From: Beverwykella pulmonaria
Taxonomy: Eukaryota; Ascomycota; Dothideomycetes; Pleosporales; Melanommataceae
Assembly (NCBI GenBank): GCA_001599595.1
Contig: BCHH01000002.1
Coordinates: 3,713,546-3,777,545, forward strand
Direction: 5' to 3'
DNA length: 64,000 nt
Shown here one piece after another: positions 11,201-23,764 of the stretch (position 1 is the first letter of the stretch; the number at the start of each line of letters is the position of its first letter). Below the pieces are notes generated by a model. The model did no database searches, was not told the origin of the DNA, and saw only the letters and a program-made list of their open reading frames with translations. The translations under genes were made by a program, and so were the position numbers.

Positions 11201-14200
11201 AGCCGTAATCATCACAAGGCGCCGGCGCTATGTTACTTGGTGACGCGTGAGCTCGTGAGATTTGCGCAGAACCACACAGCCGGCATGTTCATAGCAACGC
11301 ATTTATGAGCCAACACACCGCATCACGACCGTCCTGGGTGTCCTCAAATGTACCAGACAGGAAGGAGGGTGCACCTTCCTAGGCTGAAGTAAAAATAGCC
11401 GACCTCCAGAGACGCTTCTCTCGCGGGAGTAGAACAACCTAAATCGCCTCGTGTGTGTAGCGTTGCCGCTTCGATGCCGTGCCGACTCGCGACATGGTGG
11501 GCAGTGATCGCCCAAGGCCACAACGAAGATTGCTGGTGGAATTAAGCTTGTCCCGCCAGGGGCGTCGAGGTGACGGGTTGTGCGACAGTCCTCGACCCGG
11601 TATCCCTGCTTAGCACTCCCACGCTTCTCGCACTCGCTCTGACCACGGCGAGCCTTCGTTGGTACGTCTCCCGGAAGATCATGCGTCGCTTCCCTGCACA
11701 ACAAATTGCCCGTTGCGTCGGGTTGTTTGGTTCCCCAAGTCTCTCTTCTCGCTTTCGCGCTGCTCGCTCCGCATTTACGTCGAGCGTGCTGAGGACACTT
11801 TGGTTCCCTCGCACGAGAAGGCCGTCTCTGCATCCTTCTTCTATGCCTCCCGAAGCCATGGCTGCTTTCAGTCGGTCATCTCCACAGCGGATGCAAGATC
11901 CAGGGTGTCGGTACACGCTCCGCGAATCGCGCGACACACATCCTCCTGGCTAGGGGCAGATTTTCCACAACAGCCAACCCTGCCCCTCATCTCCTACCTC
12001 GCCCGAGCCACTCTGGCGCGCGCTGGGGGTTGCCCACTTCGCTGCTGCGGCTGGGAACTTGGATGTGTCGCGATGGAAAGGTCGTAGCAGCCGGCTTGGT
12101 TGCAGTGTTGCACGCGGTGTCCCTGCTGGAGACATTGTTCCTTTCTTCTAGCGCGATGCGTGGCCAGCACATGGTGGGTGACACGAAGCAGAAGTCCCGT
12201 GGTGGGACGGCTTGGCTTGGCAGCCCGCGCAAACCTGCCGCGGTCGTCTCTCAAGGCAGCCGTCGGTAGATGTGCGCGCAGGCGCCATTCGTTGCACCAG
12301 GAGGCGGCGCGCTGAACGGGTGCTGGATGGGCTTCCTTTTGCCCATCGCTTGTGTGCTGCCTGCTGTACGGTACTGTAGAAGCTAGGGTGCTCATGGGGA
12401 GAGACGGCGTTTGACAGGCTCGGCTACAGCTAGTCGACGGAGGTGAGGGTGACAGGCCAACGTGGCTCCAAGGTTTAGCTGCATGCGCTTGTTCTGATCG
12501 ACCCGCCTTCGAACAGAGATCCTCCACGGGCCAAGCCATGACACGCCGCCATCCGCCATCGCGGTGTCAAAAGGGCCTCGCGTGCTGTAGCGCGTACGGA
12601 GACGGCGCTGAAAGAGGCCTTAGCCGTCGAGCCAGCGCTTTCCTGGCTTCCCGCGGTTGCCAGAGATGAAACCTGACGCGGCCTGCTGCGAGGACAAGAA
12701 GCCCGGTGTGGTCTGATAAAAAGACGTCCCTGGGACGACGTCTGAGGGAGAGTGCTTCCTCCATGGCCGACTGAATCACGGCCGGTGGATGCTGCTCGGG
12801 AGCCCTGGACTTTCGCGGAGGGGTCAATATCGCCCGGCAGCTGTCCCGAGCGAGTCAGCCCCGGGAGCCCAATGACGTGCCGCGCTCTGCTGGCGGTGGT
12901 GGATGACCGTCGCACAATGTAAGCAGCAGCATTGAGGTCGCAGAAAGTGGATGTGATGGGTTGGGTTTGGAGGGCGATATTGGAGGGCGGCCGCCTCCTC
13001 GAACATGGCAGGCAGAGGCGTCGCTTCGCCTGCTCGCTCAGCAGCCATATGCATCATCACTGCAAGAGAACTCTCCAGTCGTTCGCCTGGGCGACACTCA
13101 AATCATGGCCGGCCAGCAACGTGCTCAACGCCCGCGTCGAAGGGGGCTATTAGGTAGCTTCTGGGGGTGCGGGAGTGCGGGCTCCGCTCGCCTCTCGAGG
13201 ACGGAACTCTCCCATCACTCACCTCGGCGGGACGATGGTGCTATCTTAGTCGAATCCGCCCACGACGGCACGCACACGTCTGTCCCCCACCACCACAACT
13301 GACCGCTTCGTGCAGGCGATATGACAGGGCGCGCGGCTGCGGCCTTTAAAGCGCGCAAAGCGTGGTGTATCAACTCTGCCCGCTCGCTTTGCCGTCTCAT
13401 GTTCCTTCCTCGCAAACCCCCTCAACGTCTCCCCCCGTTCCCAAGCACACCCACCCCTGGCCACTGCGTAATCCTACGTCGTCTCATTCCGCGCTCGTCT
13501 CGACGCCCTGTCTCTGGCCACTGGCGGTGTGAAGAATTGCACGTCTGCCGTGGGGACATCCCGTCCTCGGACATCACGTTGCTCGCTGGCCTGCCTGTGC
13601 CCTCCTTCGAAAACACTCACGGCGCAGCGTGCGCCTCCAGCTGCAGCGTGCTCGCGGGCGCCCGTCGTCGATCGATCTTGCACCCGAAGGACGTGCAGCA
13701 GGTCTATCCCTCCCCCATTGTGCGGCCTCAGCAGCAGCATCCCTTCGCGGGCTGCCATTCCAGCCGCCCCCCTTAAGGAGGAACTCTCATTTGTGGTCGC
13801 CGATTCTTTCTTTCTGAGGGTAGACGCACAGCAGCAGCACCCCACAGCGGCTGCAGAGGCCGTTATCCACTGCTGTTCCCACTGCTCCCACTCCCTCTGG
13901 CTCCGCGCTTGCTGCGCTGGGAGGGTTGATCTGCAGCGCATCACGGCCTGTCCTGGCAGCACCCAGGACCCCTGCAGACCCCAAAGGCTCATTCCCTAAA
14001 GCGCTCGATAGCCGGTGCAGTAGAGATTGGCAGGCTGGGATCCGTGGGCGGATCGCTCGGTCAAGGCATTTCCTGGGGGGCTTGCGCATCTGCCGCCTAG
14101 GCCATTCTCGGCCGTCATCTGCATTACCGTTACGGGCCAGTGAGCGCGGTGCTAGCCGCTCTCGTCTTTGAGTTGCGTGGATACAAACGGTCCGCCGCCT

Positions 14201-14628
14201 CGCCACCACTCCCCTACTGAACAGACGACCAGGGCACGGGCTCAGTAGGCCCAATTTGCTGCAGCAGCACGCACCCCGACAGGGCACACACGACCGGGCT
14301 CGTCGCCGCTGTCCTGTCTGACCCACCCTGCTGGCAACAGTTTGGTCGCTGTGGGCCTCCCACACGACGACGGTTGCTGCAACTGAATCTCGCCAGCCGC
14401 CAACCGCTTGCCCTCATACTTGAACGCTTGCAGGCCCGACGACTCGTCCCGCCCTCGCCTTCACGCACCGAGGTCCTGGCGCCTACTTCTGCTTGCACCC
14501 ATCTTCCTCTCTTGACGCCCCTCCGTCATCCTCCTTCCAACCTACTTACTCTCGATCTTCCCTTTTATCCCCTCTCCCCGTCGCTTCTCTACTACGCATA
14601 CTCTCTGTTGTGACTCGTGACCTTTCCT
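11201..14628. other. G+C-rich upstream region and leader of the FlbC-like gene
   Basis: The sequence becomes visibly G+C-rich and long overlapping frames appear on both strands, which is expected from composition alone. The last 180 bases before the start codon (about 14440-14620) are strongly C/T-rich, like the leader of many well-expressed fungal genes. No separate coding gene is supported here. The region is best read as an extended promoter and 5' leader. Confidence 0.5.
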
Positions 14629-15869
14629 ATGGCAATGCATCTTGCCAGTATGGTACACGGCAGCGGGAGGGAACGTGAGGTACATGAACACCACCGTCAC
14701 CTCCAACAACACCAGCAACAGCATCAACAGCTGCCGCAACATCAGCATCAACAGCAACCTCAACACGCCAACTACTACGCCCCGCAAGCGCAACCGCGAG
14801 GATACACAGTGCCCGCGCATATCGCTTCAAATCCATATCCCTCGCATCCTCAGGCACAGGTCGTCGACTACCAGCACCAGCGACACCCGCAATCTCCGCC
14901 ATCGCCTCCCGTGGAGGAGCAGAAACCGTCACTACCCTCAATTTCAAGCCTACTAGTTTTTGCCGACGGTGACAAGGCGGCATCGGAGACAGGTACTTTT
15001 CCTCAATTGCCTCAGGACAACCTCATGAAAATGCTAACGGAGCAGCTGCAGCCGGTCAAAGCCCTAAATCACAGCATCCATCGCCCCAGCTTAGACAGGA
15101 GGTGCAACAGCGGGGAGCAGAACCAGCCCAACAAGCCCCCCACACAGAGAGCCGGTTCGACCAAGTATCGCACGCTTACGGTCCTACAATCGTGAGCAAC
15201 CCCAGAATGACCCTACCTCCGACGCCACCTATGCATCCGGACCCTGTGGTTGACGGCCATCAGTCTCCGTCAATCGCCTCAAGCCATTCTGCCGTGTCGG
15301 CACCGTACTTCCTGGGCCAGTCTTTGAATAACATGGAGCCCCACCACCAGCGCCAGAACGGTCCCCCAGTGTCTACCCTCAAGCGCGACAGTCTAACATC
15401 GCAACCCTCCATGTCACCCTTCAACGGCCCGCCATACGCCCAGTCGCCATATGCCTCGTCTCCTGGTGGAGCCTCGACTCAATCCTTCTACTCTCCCGAA
15501 ACACATGCATATAACTCTGTAGGTATGTACGGCCAAAGAGCCTTACCATCAAACTTCCAGCCTCAAACGATGCCTCTCCCCATTCCTACAACATCTGCAA
15601 ACGCATCTGGGGTGTGGCAGCACCATCACTATATCAGCACATCCAGCCAGTCGGCCTTCCCCCAGTCACAGGATCGCTACATTTGCTCCACCTGCAATAA
15701 AGCGTTTTCAAGGCCCAGCAGCTTGCGCATTCACAGTCACAGCCACACTGGTGAGAAGCCATACAAGTGCCCGCAGTCTGGGTGTGGAAAGGCCTTCAGT
15801 GTGCGCAGCAATATGAAACGACACGAGCGAGGCTGTCACGCATCAACGAACGGCCCCACCACGGCATGA
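14629..15869 (+). CDS. flbC: C2H2 zinc-finger transcription factor, FlbC-like
   Basis: Model: exons 14629-14992 and 15046-15869, 395 residues. The 53-nt intron has GTACTT, a GCTAAC branch point and an AGCAG acceptor, and it joins the frames exactly. Two C-terminal C2H2 fingers lie at about residues 332-386. The first has C-x2-C-x12-H-x3-H with [13 protein letters not shown], then the linker TGEKPYKC; the second has C-x4-C-x12-H-x4-H with [20 protein letters not shown]. This finger pair is the pattern I associate with FlbC, an activator of asexual development (brlA pathway) in Aspergillus. The N-terminus is rich in His/Gln (residues about 20-50) and then Pro/Ser, with LPSISSLL before the intron. 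The start is the first ATG of the frame, followed by another ATG two codons later. The family call rests on the fingers, so the developmental role is inference. Confidence 0.82.
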
Positions 15870-18800
15870 CGATTATGAAGGAATTCGCTATCACTTCAGG
15901 AGTTGTTTGGAACGGTTTCGACTGATTATAATTGTATCTGGATTCAGCAAGGCGGGAATCCGCTCGTCTCGAGTTTCTATTTACCAGTTAGATACCATGT
16001 GGACGGCACTCTGTCTGGCGTTTATCCTGGAAGGCGTCCTAATTATTTCCACTGCATCATCACCGGCGTTTTCGATCTTTCGGGCTTTCCGGGTTTGTGC
16101 TTCTAGCACTTCAAGATTTGGCCTGTGTATGGCCATGTTGCATTTCTGTTCTATATCTCCTGTTCTCATCAAAAGTCTGCTGCATTCAAATGCAAAGATC
16201 CTAGAGGAGGATCCACGATATCCCACAAGGGGATGCTGAGTTGGTTCGGTGGCTGCTTCAAGTTATGTGTATTATAGGACCTTGCGCATAAGCATCTAGT
16301 GCTTTGACGTATGTGACAACAGATCAAATGAATACTATTATACAACATAGGTTATCCCCGCTGACAATTCTCGTGACTCAGGCAGAGGTGAGATGAGGTC
16401 GGATTTGGGGTGCATTGACTGTAAGTCTCAATCTGGTCCTAGCTTTTGTAGTGGAAACTGAACATGTCAGGACGAGATTGGATGGCAGCTCGGCGCCCGT
16501 AACACGCAGTAAACCAACACTCAAATATGGATGATCCATGACGACGTCGTCGTGTCGCCCACTCTCATTCGCCACAACATGTCGCCCATTGATTTCCGTA
16601 TTTCCTCGACTAGCTGCCCACGCATCGTCCACCACCAAACGCTTGAATCACATCCTTTTGCGAACGAACACCCCTTTTCCGGCGCGGCCGCGTATACCTA
16701 GATTGCATGAAATGTTTGGAGATGGGCGTTACGATGAGATGCAAGCGCCCAGTTGCACTCACCGCTCAACACAAAGACTCCCGCGCTTTGCGATGGATAC
16801 CGGAAATTCACCCATCTCAAACTGATCCACGTTGCTAGCGGGTATGTTATATTCTGTCTTCAAGGATTGACACGCTCATGAGCTTCAGATGCTATGAATT
16901 ACAAGTCGATGCTCAACGGACAGGCTACTTCGTTTCGTTTCGTACTCTTCGTCCTCGTATCTGCGTCACCATCCGCTTTGAACGTCCCGTCGTCAGGCGA
17001 AACGCACGCGCGCAAAATCAACAAGCGCTCTCTTATGAAACCCACAATAGTCCGGGGTCGCCAACTGAGCATTGAGAGATGGCCTTGTAGAGAGATGCGG
17101 GCAGCTTCAGCACCGCACGGATCATGGAAACTAAACGATTTCTCTACAGTCACTAAAATAGACGGCACGTTCACGGAAGGCTCACGTCCCGAGAATATCA
17201 TTTGAACCACATGGATCGAAATCAACAATTCTTACGACATACTGGGCGGAAAACTCGTGGCTCTCTATCTCATTGCCTCACATATCCAAAACTCTCCGAG
17301 ATTGTTATCCATCTATCTAACACATCCCGCCTCCCCCGCAGCCTGTCCCAAGGTGTCGGAAACGCAACCTATAACGCAACCTATAGCGCATACAAGTAAG
17401 TGTATAAACAGTGCAGTCATCTTATCGACTCGCGGACAGGATGGATGTGTACGCCCGTCGTACGTTTCACATGTCCTCAAGCGGACGTGTTCAAGAATCG
17501 TATTGAGACGCAGTGGCTCAAGTGGCGCTGAGCACATTAAATGTACCCTTGCCTTTATGAATCTGCTGCTGCCAGCCGACGCATATCACCCCCGCGAGGC
17601 GATCCGCATCAGGATCGGGAGGGGATGAGATGAGGAATTCCCAGGGACGGGGGTCGTGATGATTCCCGGATCGAGACGCGATGCAAGACGTCTGCAGCCA
17701 CAAGCAACAGAGATGCTTGCCTTGTTGCCCGAAGAGTCGGGCTGGGCAGTGGTATGATGGCGTCGTCGGCAGCTTGCTTCCATGCGTCTGTCTCAGTCTC
17801 TTCTCGTTCAAAGTTGCGGCCATGACCATGGTCACGGCCTGCCGTTGGAATTAAGTACCGTGCTCGCTTGCTGGCCCGTTAAAAAGCAACAACACCGACA
17901 CAACGACGAACAAACGGGAAAGGCAGTGCTTGTGCATGTGCGTACCCATTTGTCTGTCCCCTGCATTGCTCGTCTCCCAAAAGCAACGCTCCTTCTTTTC
18001 TTTGTCACGGTGCAACCGAACTGATGGCTCGGTTTTGGGCTGTGCAAGTTTTGGCGAAGCGCGCGCGAAAAAAAAGCAATTGCAAAAGCACGCACTGCTA
18101 GTTCGCCCGCTGCTCGGGACTGCGGGCGACTGAGGATCCGTAAGCCACCGTGCGTTAGTGTTGTGCGTAATGAGAGTTCGGGGCTGAGGCCCCCTTTGGG
18201 CAATTCGGGCGGCGGGTGTCGATAGGGAACAAAGTTCGAAGCATTTTTGTTATTCTCCTCCATTCGTCGTGGATATGCAGATCCGTGAAGAATTGCACAC
18301 TGACTACTGCACTAGCTACCGTACAAGAAGCAACAAGCTGCTCGAATATCATACGATGTCTCTGTCACTATTGAGTTGCCGAGTTCAATACATCGCCAGA
18401 AGATATCGAGACGACCCAAAATAGCACCACAGCATTTCTTTCTCAGGGAGAAAGCGCCACTTTCGTATATCCCCTTCGATCCCGAATACGCTCCAGACTA
18501 CCTCTCATGTGTTTGCCCTCTCTTTGAGGCATCAACACGCACGCTTGCGTTGCACGCGAAGTCGCACACAGCCATCATCCCTGGAACCGCGCCCCTCTCT
18601 TTCCATTTCTGATTCCTATCTCCTTTCTTTTCTTTTCGCAGCCCGTTTCCCGTTGAACCCCACTCACGCCAGAACGTGGAAATCTGCTCTTCTCCAGGGA
18701 TGAACGACGTACCATTTCACCGCCAGCGGGCCGTTACAAGGCCCTGTTTGCCCCCGTCGCAGAAGAGGTCACCTGTTGCGGCCTCACGCAACGAAAGCTC

Positions 18801-19853
18801 AGTGGGCCGGTCTATCAATACTACCTGTATCCATCGATCTCCGTGCCTATAAAGTGGGCTCGTGGCCTCATTGTTGGGGGCGCCAGGCTCGCGAAACGTC
18901 TCACTGCGGAGCCTCACCTCACCACACCTTGCATGGAGGTTTCGTCTGATGGGCGGCGGACATGAACGCAAGCGACAGCGACAGCTATCGCGGCTGCAGT
19001 GCATTACATCCCTGATCTGCTTTGTGCTGCTATGACCTGTGATCGCCTCACCACAGCGTGGACGCCGACAGGCTGAACCCGGTTCACGGAGAAACTTTGG
19101 TCGTGTTGGCAGGCCGAGTCAGCACGCCCAATCGGCAGCGGACGTCACCAATCCAATATGCGCGCGGCACCACTGTCAGCGAAGCGAAGGGGGCTAGGAT
19201 CTTCGAAATTGTTGATGTGGTGCAGGAGCCAGAAACGGAGAAGGGCAATGGAAGAATGGCGGGGATGGTACGACGTCGCGTAGGTATGGCGCAGGGATCT
19301 TCGTTGTTCGGAGGGCCGAGAGATGTGATGAGATGAGCGGGTGCAGAGTGCAGATGATGGGGGGTTGAGAATCGAAGGAGTTAATCGGGGAGAATTTGGA
19401 AGAGCTTTCGAAGTTAATCGATATGCATGTATGATGGAATCTTTGTGATTGAGAGTTCGAGCGAAATATCTGTGTCTACGATGTTGACTTAGATTTCTAC
19501 AACCGAAAGTCCAATCTGCATGTTTATAGTGGTATCACACAAGACCCCCGGAGGCTTGTACCACGCTTCCTTTTCTAGCTCTCCAAGGTCGAGTCCATAT
19601 GGCCAAAAAGCACATGGACATGCATATTCGGTGATACCACAACATGAGCAGGCTGCGTTTCAATGAATTTCCCTGCCGTCAATTCGCGCCGAGTGTAAAC
19701 AGTCTCAAGAAGAATAACCACTGAGCCTTGCGTGAGTTGCACAGCGTCCAAACCTACCGCATGTTGATCCTTGAATCCAGGATTTTGATTTCAAGCCAAT
19801 ATTGGATCGGAAAGATGCATCTCTACACCTCATATTCCTCGCATGCGAGCCGT
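15870..19853. other. Intergenic, 4 kb without a supported gene
   Basis: The first few hundred bases are the 3' flank of the FlbC-like gene. The remainder has only short frames of random-looking composition, and a C/T-rich stretch near 18.5-18.65 kb that looks like a promoter or leader but is not followed by a recognisable gene. Confidence 0.5.
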
Positions 19854-20621
19854 TCACAACTCCCAAGCCTGCTCCTGTTCCTCTTTCCCTCCGAACCCCA
19901 GCCATGAGCTCCACGAGCCCCAACCATGTCCCTTTTCGCCCGGCAACCTAATACTCTCAATCTCCTCTTTCGTCACGCTCTGCCACTCGTCCACTGGAAT
20001 CCAGCCAATGTACGCCCGATCTCCAAAGCCTCCAATCCAGTACACCTCCTCCACCACTAACCTCACCCATTTACTCTCATGGATCCTGTTCCCCGGTAGC
20101 CAAGCCGCCGCATCAGGGTGATAGCTGATGAAGCACGCAGCCACATTCTGGCTGACTACTTCCTCGGTCGTGAGCTGTTCTAGATGTCCCACAAGCGAGA
20201 AGCGGGGGAGTGCTGCAGCGCTGTACGGACGGCCGTTTTGGGGGTGCCATCGTAGGGAGAGCGTGATATTAGAGCCGGCAGCTACGTTCTTGAATGACGT
20301 CGCGATGCTAATGGCGAGAATAGTCGGGTTGCCTGTGCTCGGCTCGCAGTCTCCGAAGTAGTCCATAAGCCCGATCGGCGCGCCAGAAACATCCGAAGGG
20401 CGGTTCTCGGCGCTGTGTGTGGAGGGGAATATCGTCGAGAGGGTTCCAATGGTTTCGAGGTGTAGGACTCTTCGGGCTTGGACTGCAGACTCATGGACGG
20501 TGGGGATCTTATATGAAGACTCATGTTGGGCGTCTGGATTTGAGAAAAGGTGTTGAGATGCAGGAAGATTTGACGCCGAGGTTAGAGACGCGAGGAAGAG
20601 GACTGCGGCTTGGAAATACAT
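19854..20621 (-). CDS. Secreted CREG-like protein (PNPOx-like split-barrel fold)
   Basis: Single-exon gene of 255 residues reading leftward, with ATG at 20621-20619. The first 16-18 residues form a signal peptide (MYFQAAVLFLASLTSA). The body matches the CREG family, a secreted branch of the pyridoxamine-phosphate-oxidase-like split barrel: ARRVLHLETIGTLSTIFP, then PIGLMDYFGDC, a Thr/Ser-rich strand region (NITLSLRW), FSLVGHLEQL and a C-terminal strand pair EVYWIGGFGDRAYIGWIP. CREG members lack proven enzymatic activity, so FMN binding cannot be assumed. There is one N-glycosylation sequon in NITL. The protein probably passes through the secretory path to vacuole or exterior. It lies head-to-head with the RPS30 gene. 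Confidence 0.82.
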   Translation of the reverse strand: MYFQAAVLFLASLTSASNLPASQHLFSNPDAQHESSYKIPTVHESAVQARRVLHLETIGTLSTIFPSTHSAENRPSDVSGAPIGLMDYFGDCEPSTGNPTILAISIATSFKNVAAGSNITLSLRWHPQNGRPYSAAALPRFSLVGHLEQLTTEEVVSQNVAACFISYHPDAAAWLPGNRIHESKWVRLVVEEVYWIGGFGDRAYIGWIPVDEWQSVTKEEIESIRLPGEKGHGWGSWSSWLGFGGKEEQEQAWEL

Positions 20622-21264
20622 AGTAGGGAAATGAGCAGCACCGACGGTGCGCGGTCAACGAATATAGAAAAAAATTCGCTATGTTAGTGGACTCTATGAA
20701 GCGTTATAAGGAGGTACCTCTTGGGTGAGGTTGAAGACTGACGTCGAAGCACGGAATGTATCACCTGATCAATGAGGGGATGGCTTCCGCGGCGAGTTCC
20801 GATAAGGATGAAAAACATCCAGGAATTAAGAAATCCAAGAATTTTCCATGCAGTGTCTGGTGTAAGAACCATAGGCTTTACGCTTGGATTCTTCTCTCTA
20901 CGCCTGCAAGTTGTATTTGTGGATGTAGTTTTCGAACTTGGTCAACAGTCCATCCAGCGGGTTGTCAGATCTGCCAAGGCTCGTATGGTCATGTGACCTC
21001 GGTTACGGATTTGAAACCACATTCAATTCGACCTTGGCCACCACCGACGGCGTCAGAGTCATCACCACCCACGACCGCACCCGCAATCTGTGAGTATCCT
21101 CTTCCTACCTAGAGCCGACGCGGTAGATTCTCTCGCAGCATCAAAATCGCCTGCCCTGGCTTTAGAGCTCGCCCGAGCTACGCTGACCGACTTCTCGCCA
21201 CACAGAAACCTCCGACGACCGAAAGCGCTCCTCATCAACCACATCGCTCCTATCAACCGCAATC
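20622..21264. other. Divergent promoter region between the CREG-like gene and RPS30, with RPS30 leader
   Basis: About 640 bp shared between two divergent genes. It contains a TCATGTGACC element near 20989 and the first, untranslated exon of RPS30 ending at 21089. No coding sequence is seen. Confidence 0.45.
21090..21205 (+). other. Predicted 5'-UTR intron of RPS30
   Basis: A GTGAGT donor at 21090, CGCTGAC branch point about 20 nt before the end and CACACAG acceptor at 21205 define a 116-nt intron lying 59 nt before the RPS30 start codon. Leader introns are common in fungal ribosomal-protein genes and often raise expression. Prediction from signals only. Confidence 0.6.
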
Positions 21265-21656
21265 ATGGGTAAAGTCCACGGATCTCTCGCTCGTGCTGGC
21301 AAGGTCAAGTCTCAGACACCAAAGGTACGCACAATGGAATTTTGAGGGATATCTGTGGGCCGGCAATAGGAGGAGGTGGTGGTTATCGAGCAGAGCGGAT
21401 ACCTAGCTCCTTTGCCTGGCCACAGATGCACCTTTTGGCGACGGCAAATGCTAATTATTCGCTTTCAGGTCGAGCCACAAGAGAAGAAGAAGACCCCCAA
21501 GGGCCGCGCCAAGAAGAGAATAACTTATACCCGCCGATTCGTCAACGTCACTATGACCGGCGGAAAGAGGAAGGTGAGTGGCAGCATTCTAATATCCGCA
21601 ATAGATCGGCTCTAGGTGCTAATTCCGGCCAGATGAACCCCAACCCTACCACATAA
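21265..21656 (+). CDS. RPS30: 40S ribosomal protein S30 (eS30)
   Basis: Exons 21265-21324, 21469-21573 and 21633-21656 give 62 residues: [20 protein letters not shown], then [17 protein letters not shown] through MTGGKRK, then MNPNPTT. This is a near-complete match to fungal eS30, a basic small-subunit protein near the decoding region. As in other fungi it is not fused to a ubiquitin-like (FUBI) domain. Introns are 144 and 59 nt and all junctions fall between codons. The last exon is only 24 nt, so automatic annotation could miss it. Confidence 0.97.
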
Positions 21657-22398
21657 ACGGACCGCCAACAACGATGGAGGGAGTATGGACAAACGCGGCA
21701 CACCAGAAAATGCTGGCATGGGGTTGGGTTTCTTCGGGATGGCTATGACTCTGGATCAGAGGGAATGGGAGCCTTGATGCGAGACGGATATGGATGCATG
21801 TCTGCTCGGGAAAAGATCTCATGCTTTGGGAGGAGAGGGGCATATTCATGGCGTACAATGTACATTCGGCTTTTGCACGGCTGCACTCTGATTTATTGCT
21901 CACGTGCTATTGGCTTGTTCGATGTGCGTGAGCCTTGACCGTCTCAATTTGCTCTTTAACTACCTCTACTACGACGTCTTTGCCTCGGATCGCTACTTTA
22001 AAGTTCAAATGCTAGAACCACGCCTGACAGACATAAACAAGGCATGCCACCGCTAATTAATTGTATGATTCTACCTTCTGGCAAAGAGTCATTTTGCGGT
22101 GTTCCTCATTGTGGGCTTGAGGGTGAGCATTTGAAGTTGATTGTAGAAGCTTTATTGCATTCCAAACCCCATTAATTACCAGTCTCACTTATTCCAGCTC
22201 TTATGTATTGAACATTGTGGATGTCGGAGTGCTTCCGCAATGACTCTTCCTAATTGGCTGCCTTAATACCCAGGCGCGTTAGCCAAGCGCGGAAGCGAAC
22301 GCGATCGACGTCACTGCCAAACCTCACCTCATCTCGGCCATTTGCAGAGTGTACGTCGACGTCCAGCGTGAACTCGAACACGTCCCAAGAATCCCAAC
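21657..22398. other. Intergenic between RPS30 and FMP46
   Basis: About 740 bp made up of the RPS30 3' flank and the promoter of the next gene. No coding frame is supported. Confidence 0.5.
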
Positions 22399-23015
22399 AT
22401 GGCCAGTATGTTCAAGAAACTATTTGGAGAGGTACGAATCCATACAATTGACCTCCCAATCCAAATTACTCACAGCATCCGCAGCACGGCGCAAAGAACG
22501 TCGTTACCCTCTTCCACAAACCATCCAATGCCGCATCAACCCGGGTTCTCACCCTTCTCAAACAAGCGAACGCTCACTCGATAGCACATGCGACGGAGGA
22601 CCAGGCGAGCAACCACAGTGCGCAGGACAAGGCGGAGAGGAACGAATTCGAGCTCGACGTGACGGAAGCCCCGCCGACCAGTGATCAGCTCAAGAACATC
22701 CTCGAATATCTCGGTGGGGGCTCGGGGGCAGCTGGAAAGCTTATCCGAGAAGCAAAGAACGAGACTGAGGCTCTGAGGCGGCTCGAGAAGGACGCGGACG
22801 CGTTCCAGCGGCCAGTGGTACGTTCCCAGGCAATTTTGGAAACATGCATGTGCTGATAGCAATAGACCGTGAACTGGCACTTAGGCAAAGCAGGTATGCT
22901 ATGTCCATCTTCTCATACATCGTATTTGCAACTAACAAATACAGTCGTCGGGGACAACGAGTCTGAGATCATGTCGCTTCTGCGCTCAATTCCCAAAGAG
23001 GAGGGCAAGGCTTGA
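22399..23015 (+). CDS. fmp46: Fmp46-like mitochondrial thioredoxin-fold protein (DUF1687)
   Basis: Exons 22399-22431, 22485-22817, 22866-22893 and 22945-23015 give 154 residues in one frame. The match is to the DUF1687/Fmp46 family, annotated as putative mitochondrial redox proteins: an N-terminal TLFHKPSNAASTRVLTLLKQ strand-helix, FELDVTEAPPTSDQLKNILEY, and a C-terminal FQRPVTVNWHLGKAVVGDNE. The predicted protein has no cysteine at all, so a classical dithiol redox role is excluded for this copy and only the fold is kept. The acceptor of intron 1 could instead lie nine bases upstream at 22475, adding three residues in frame. Exon 3 is only 28 nt. The short Met-Ala-Ser-Met-Phe-Lys-Lys start is weak as a mitochondrial presequence. 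Confidence 0.85.
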
Positions 23016-23764
23016 ACCCCACACTGGACGTGTAGTCTATGTACATTACTTCAAGAATGGGGTTTCTTCCGGTCGGAGGTAGGCGGAGTCAATGGTTCCT
23101 CCACAACCTACTCGCAGCTTTACTTCACAGTATCACCTTTGACGGAAAACTTCGGACTCTAGGTAAAGGTATGCTACGATTTTGTAGTTTCTCTGTACAG
23201 ATGGACGATTATTCTCTCAGACTGAGTGTATGATGTGGAGTATTCTGTTTTGTAACTCTTTTACCACCCTCTGTGCCAACAAAACAAACGATATGCCTCT
23301 AAGCGACGGCGGTAACCTCGCTAGATGTTAAGCGGAGACAATGTCTCTAAGCAAAAATATTTTTCGGCTCATGGCATGTTTGCTCCAACACTAAACACTT
23401 ACTCTTCTTGGTGATGTACTGATAAGCCTTCATGATTTTGCAGTCTGTTTATCATACCTACTAATTACAACAGCCATCTGAAAGAGCATGGACAAGCGAA
23501 GACCACAAGGCCGTCGGTGAAGAACACGACTGTCCACAGCTCGTCAGTCTGATAACCCACGCACCATAGTCTCTGCATGCTGATGAACCCAGGTGCTACA
23601 CGTAGGAGCCCACCCGTATAGTGCCCTCTGGCAGATACAACAGTACCGCGCAGGCCAACATTGACCCTCTTGGCCTGTTGCTAAGTTCCGTTTGGGTTTT
23701 AGAGAGCACCGTTCGAGTTGTTAATGCGCGACCGTGTGAGTCGATTTCTGCCACCACGCTCTCA
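23016..23764. other. Intergenic, nothing recognised
   Basis: This is the 3' flank of FMP46 and then about 500 bp without a supported frame. It leads into the minisatellite that precedes the large RRM-like gene. Confidence 0.5.

Noticed and set aside
15981..16226. 81-codon minus-strand frame downstream of the FlbC-like gene
   Set aside because: It lies in the expected 3' flank of that gene and shows no domain.
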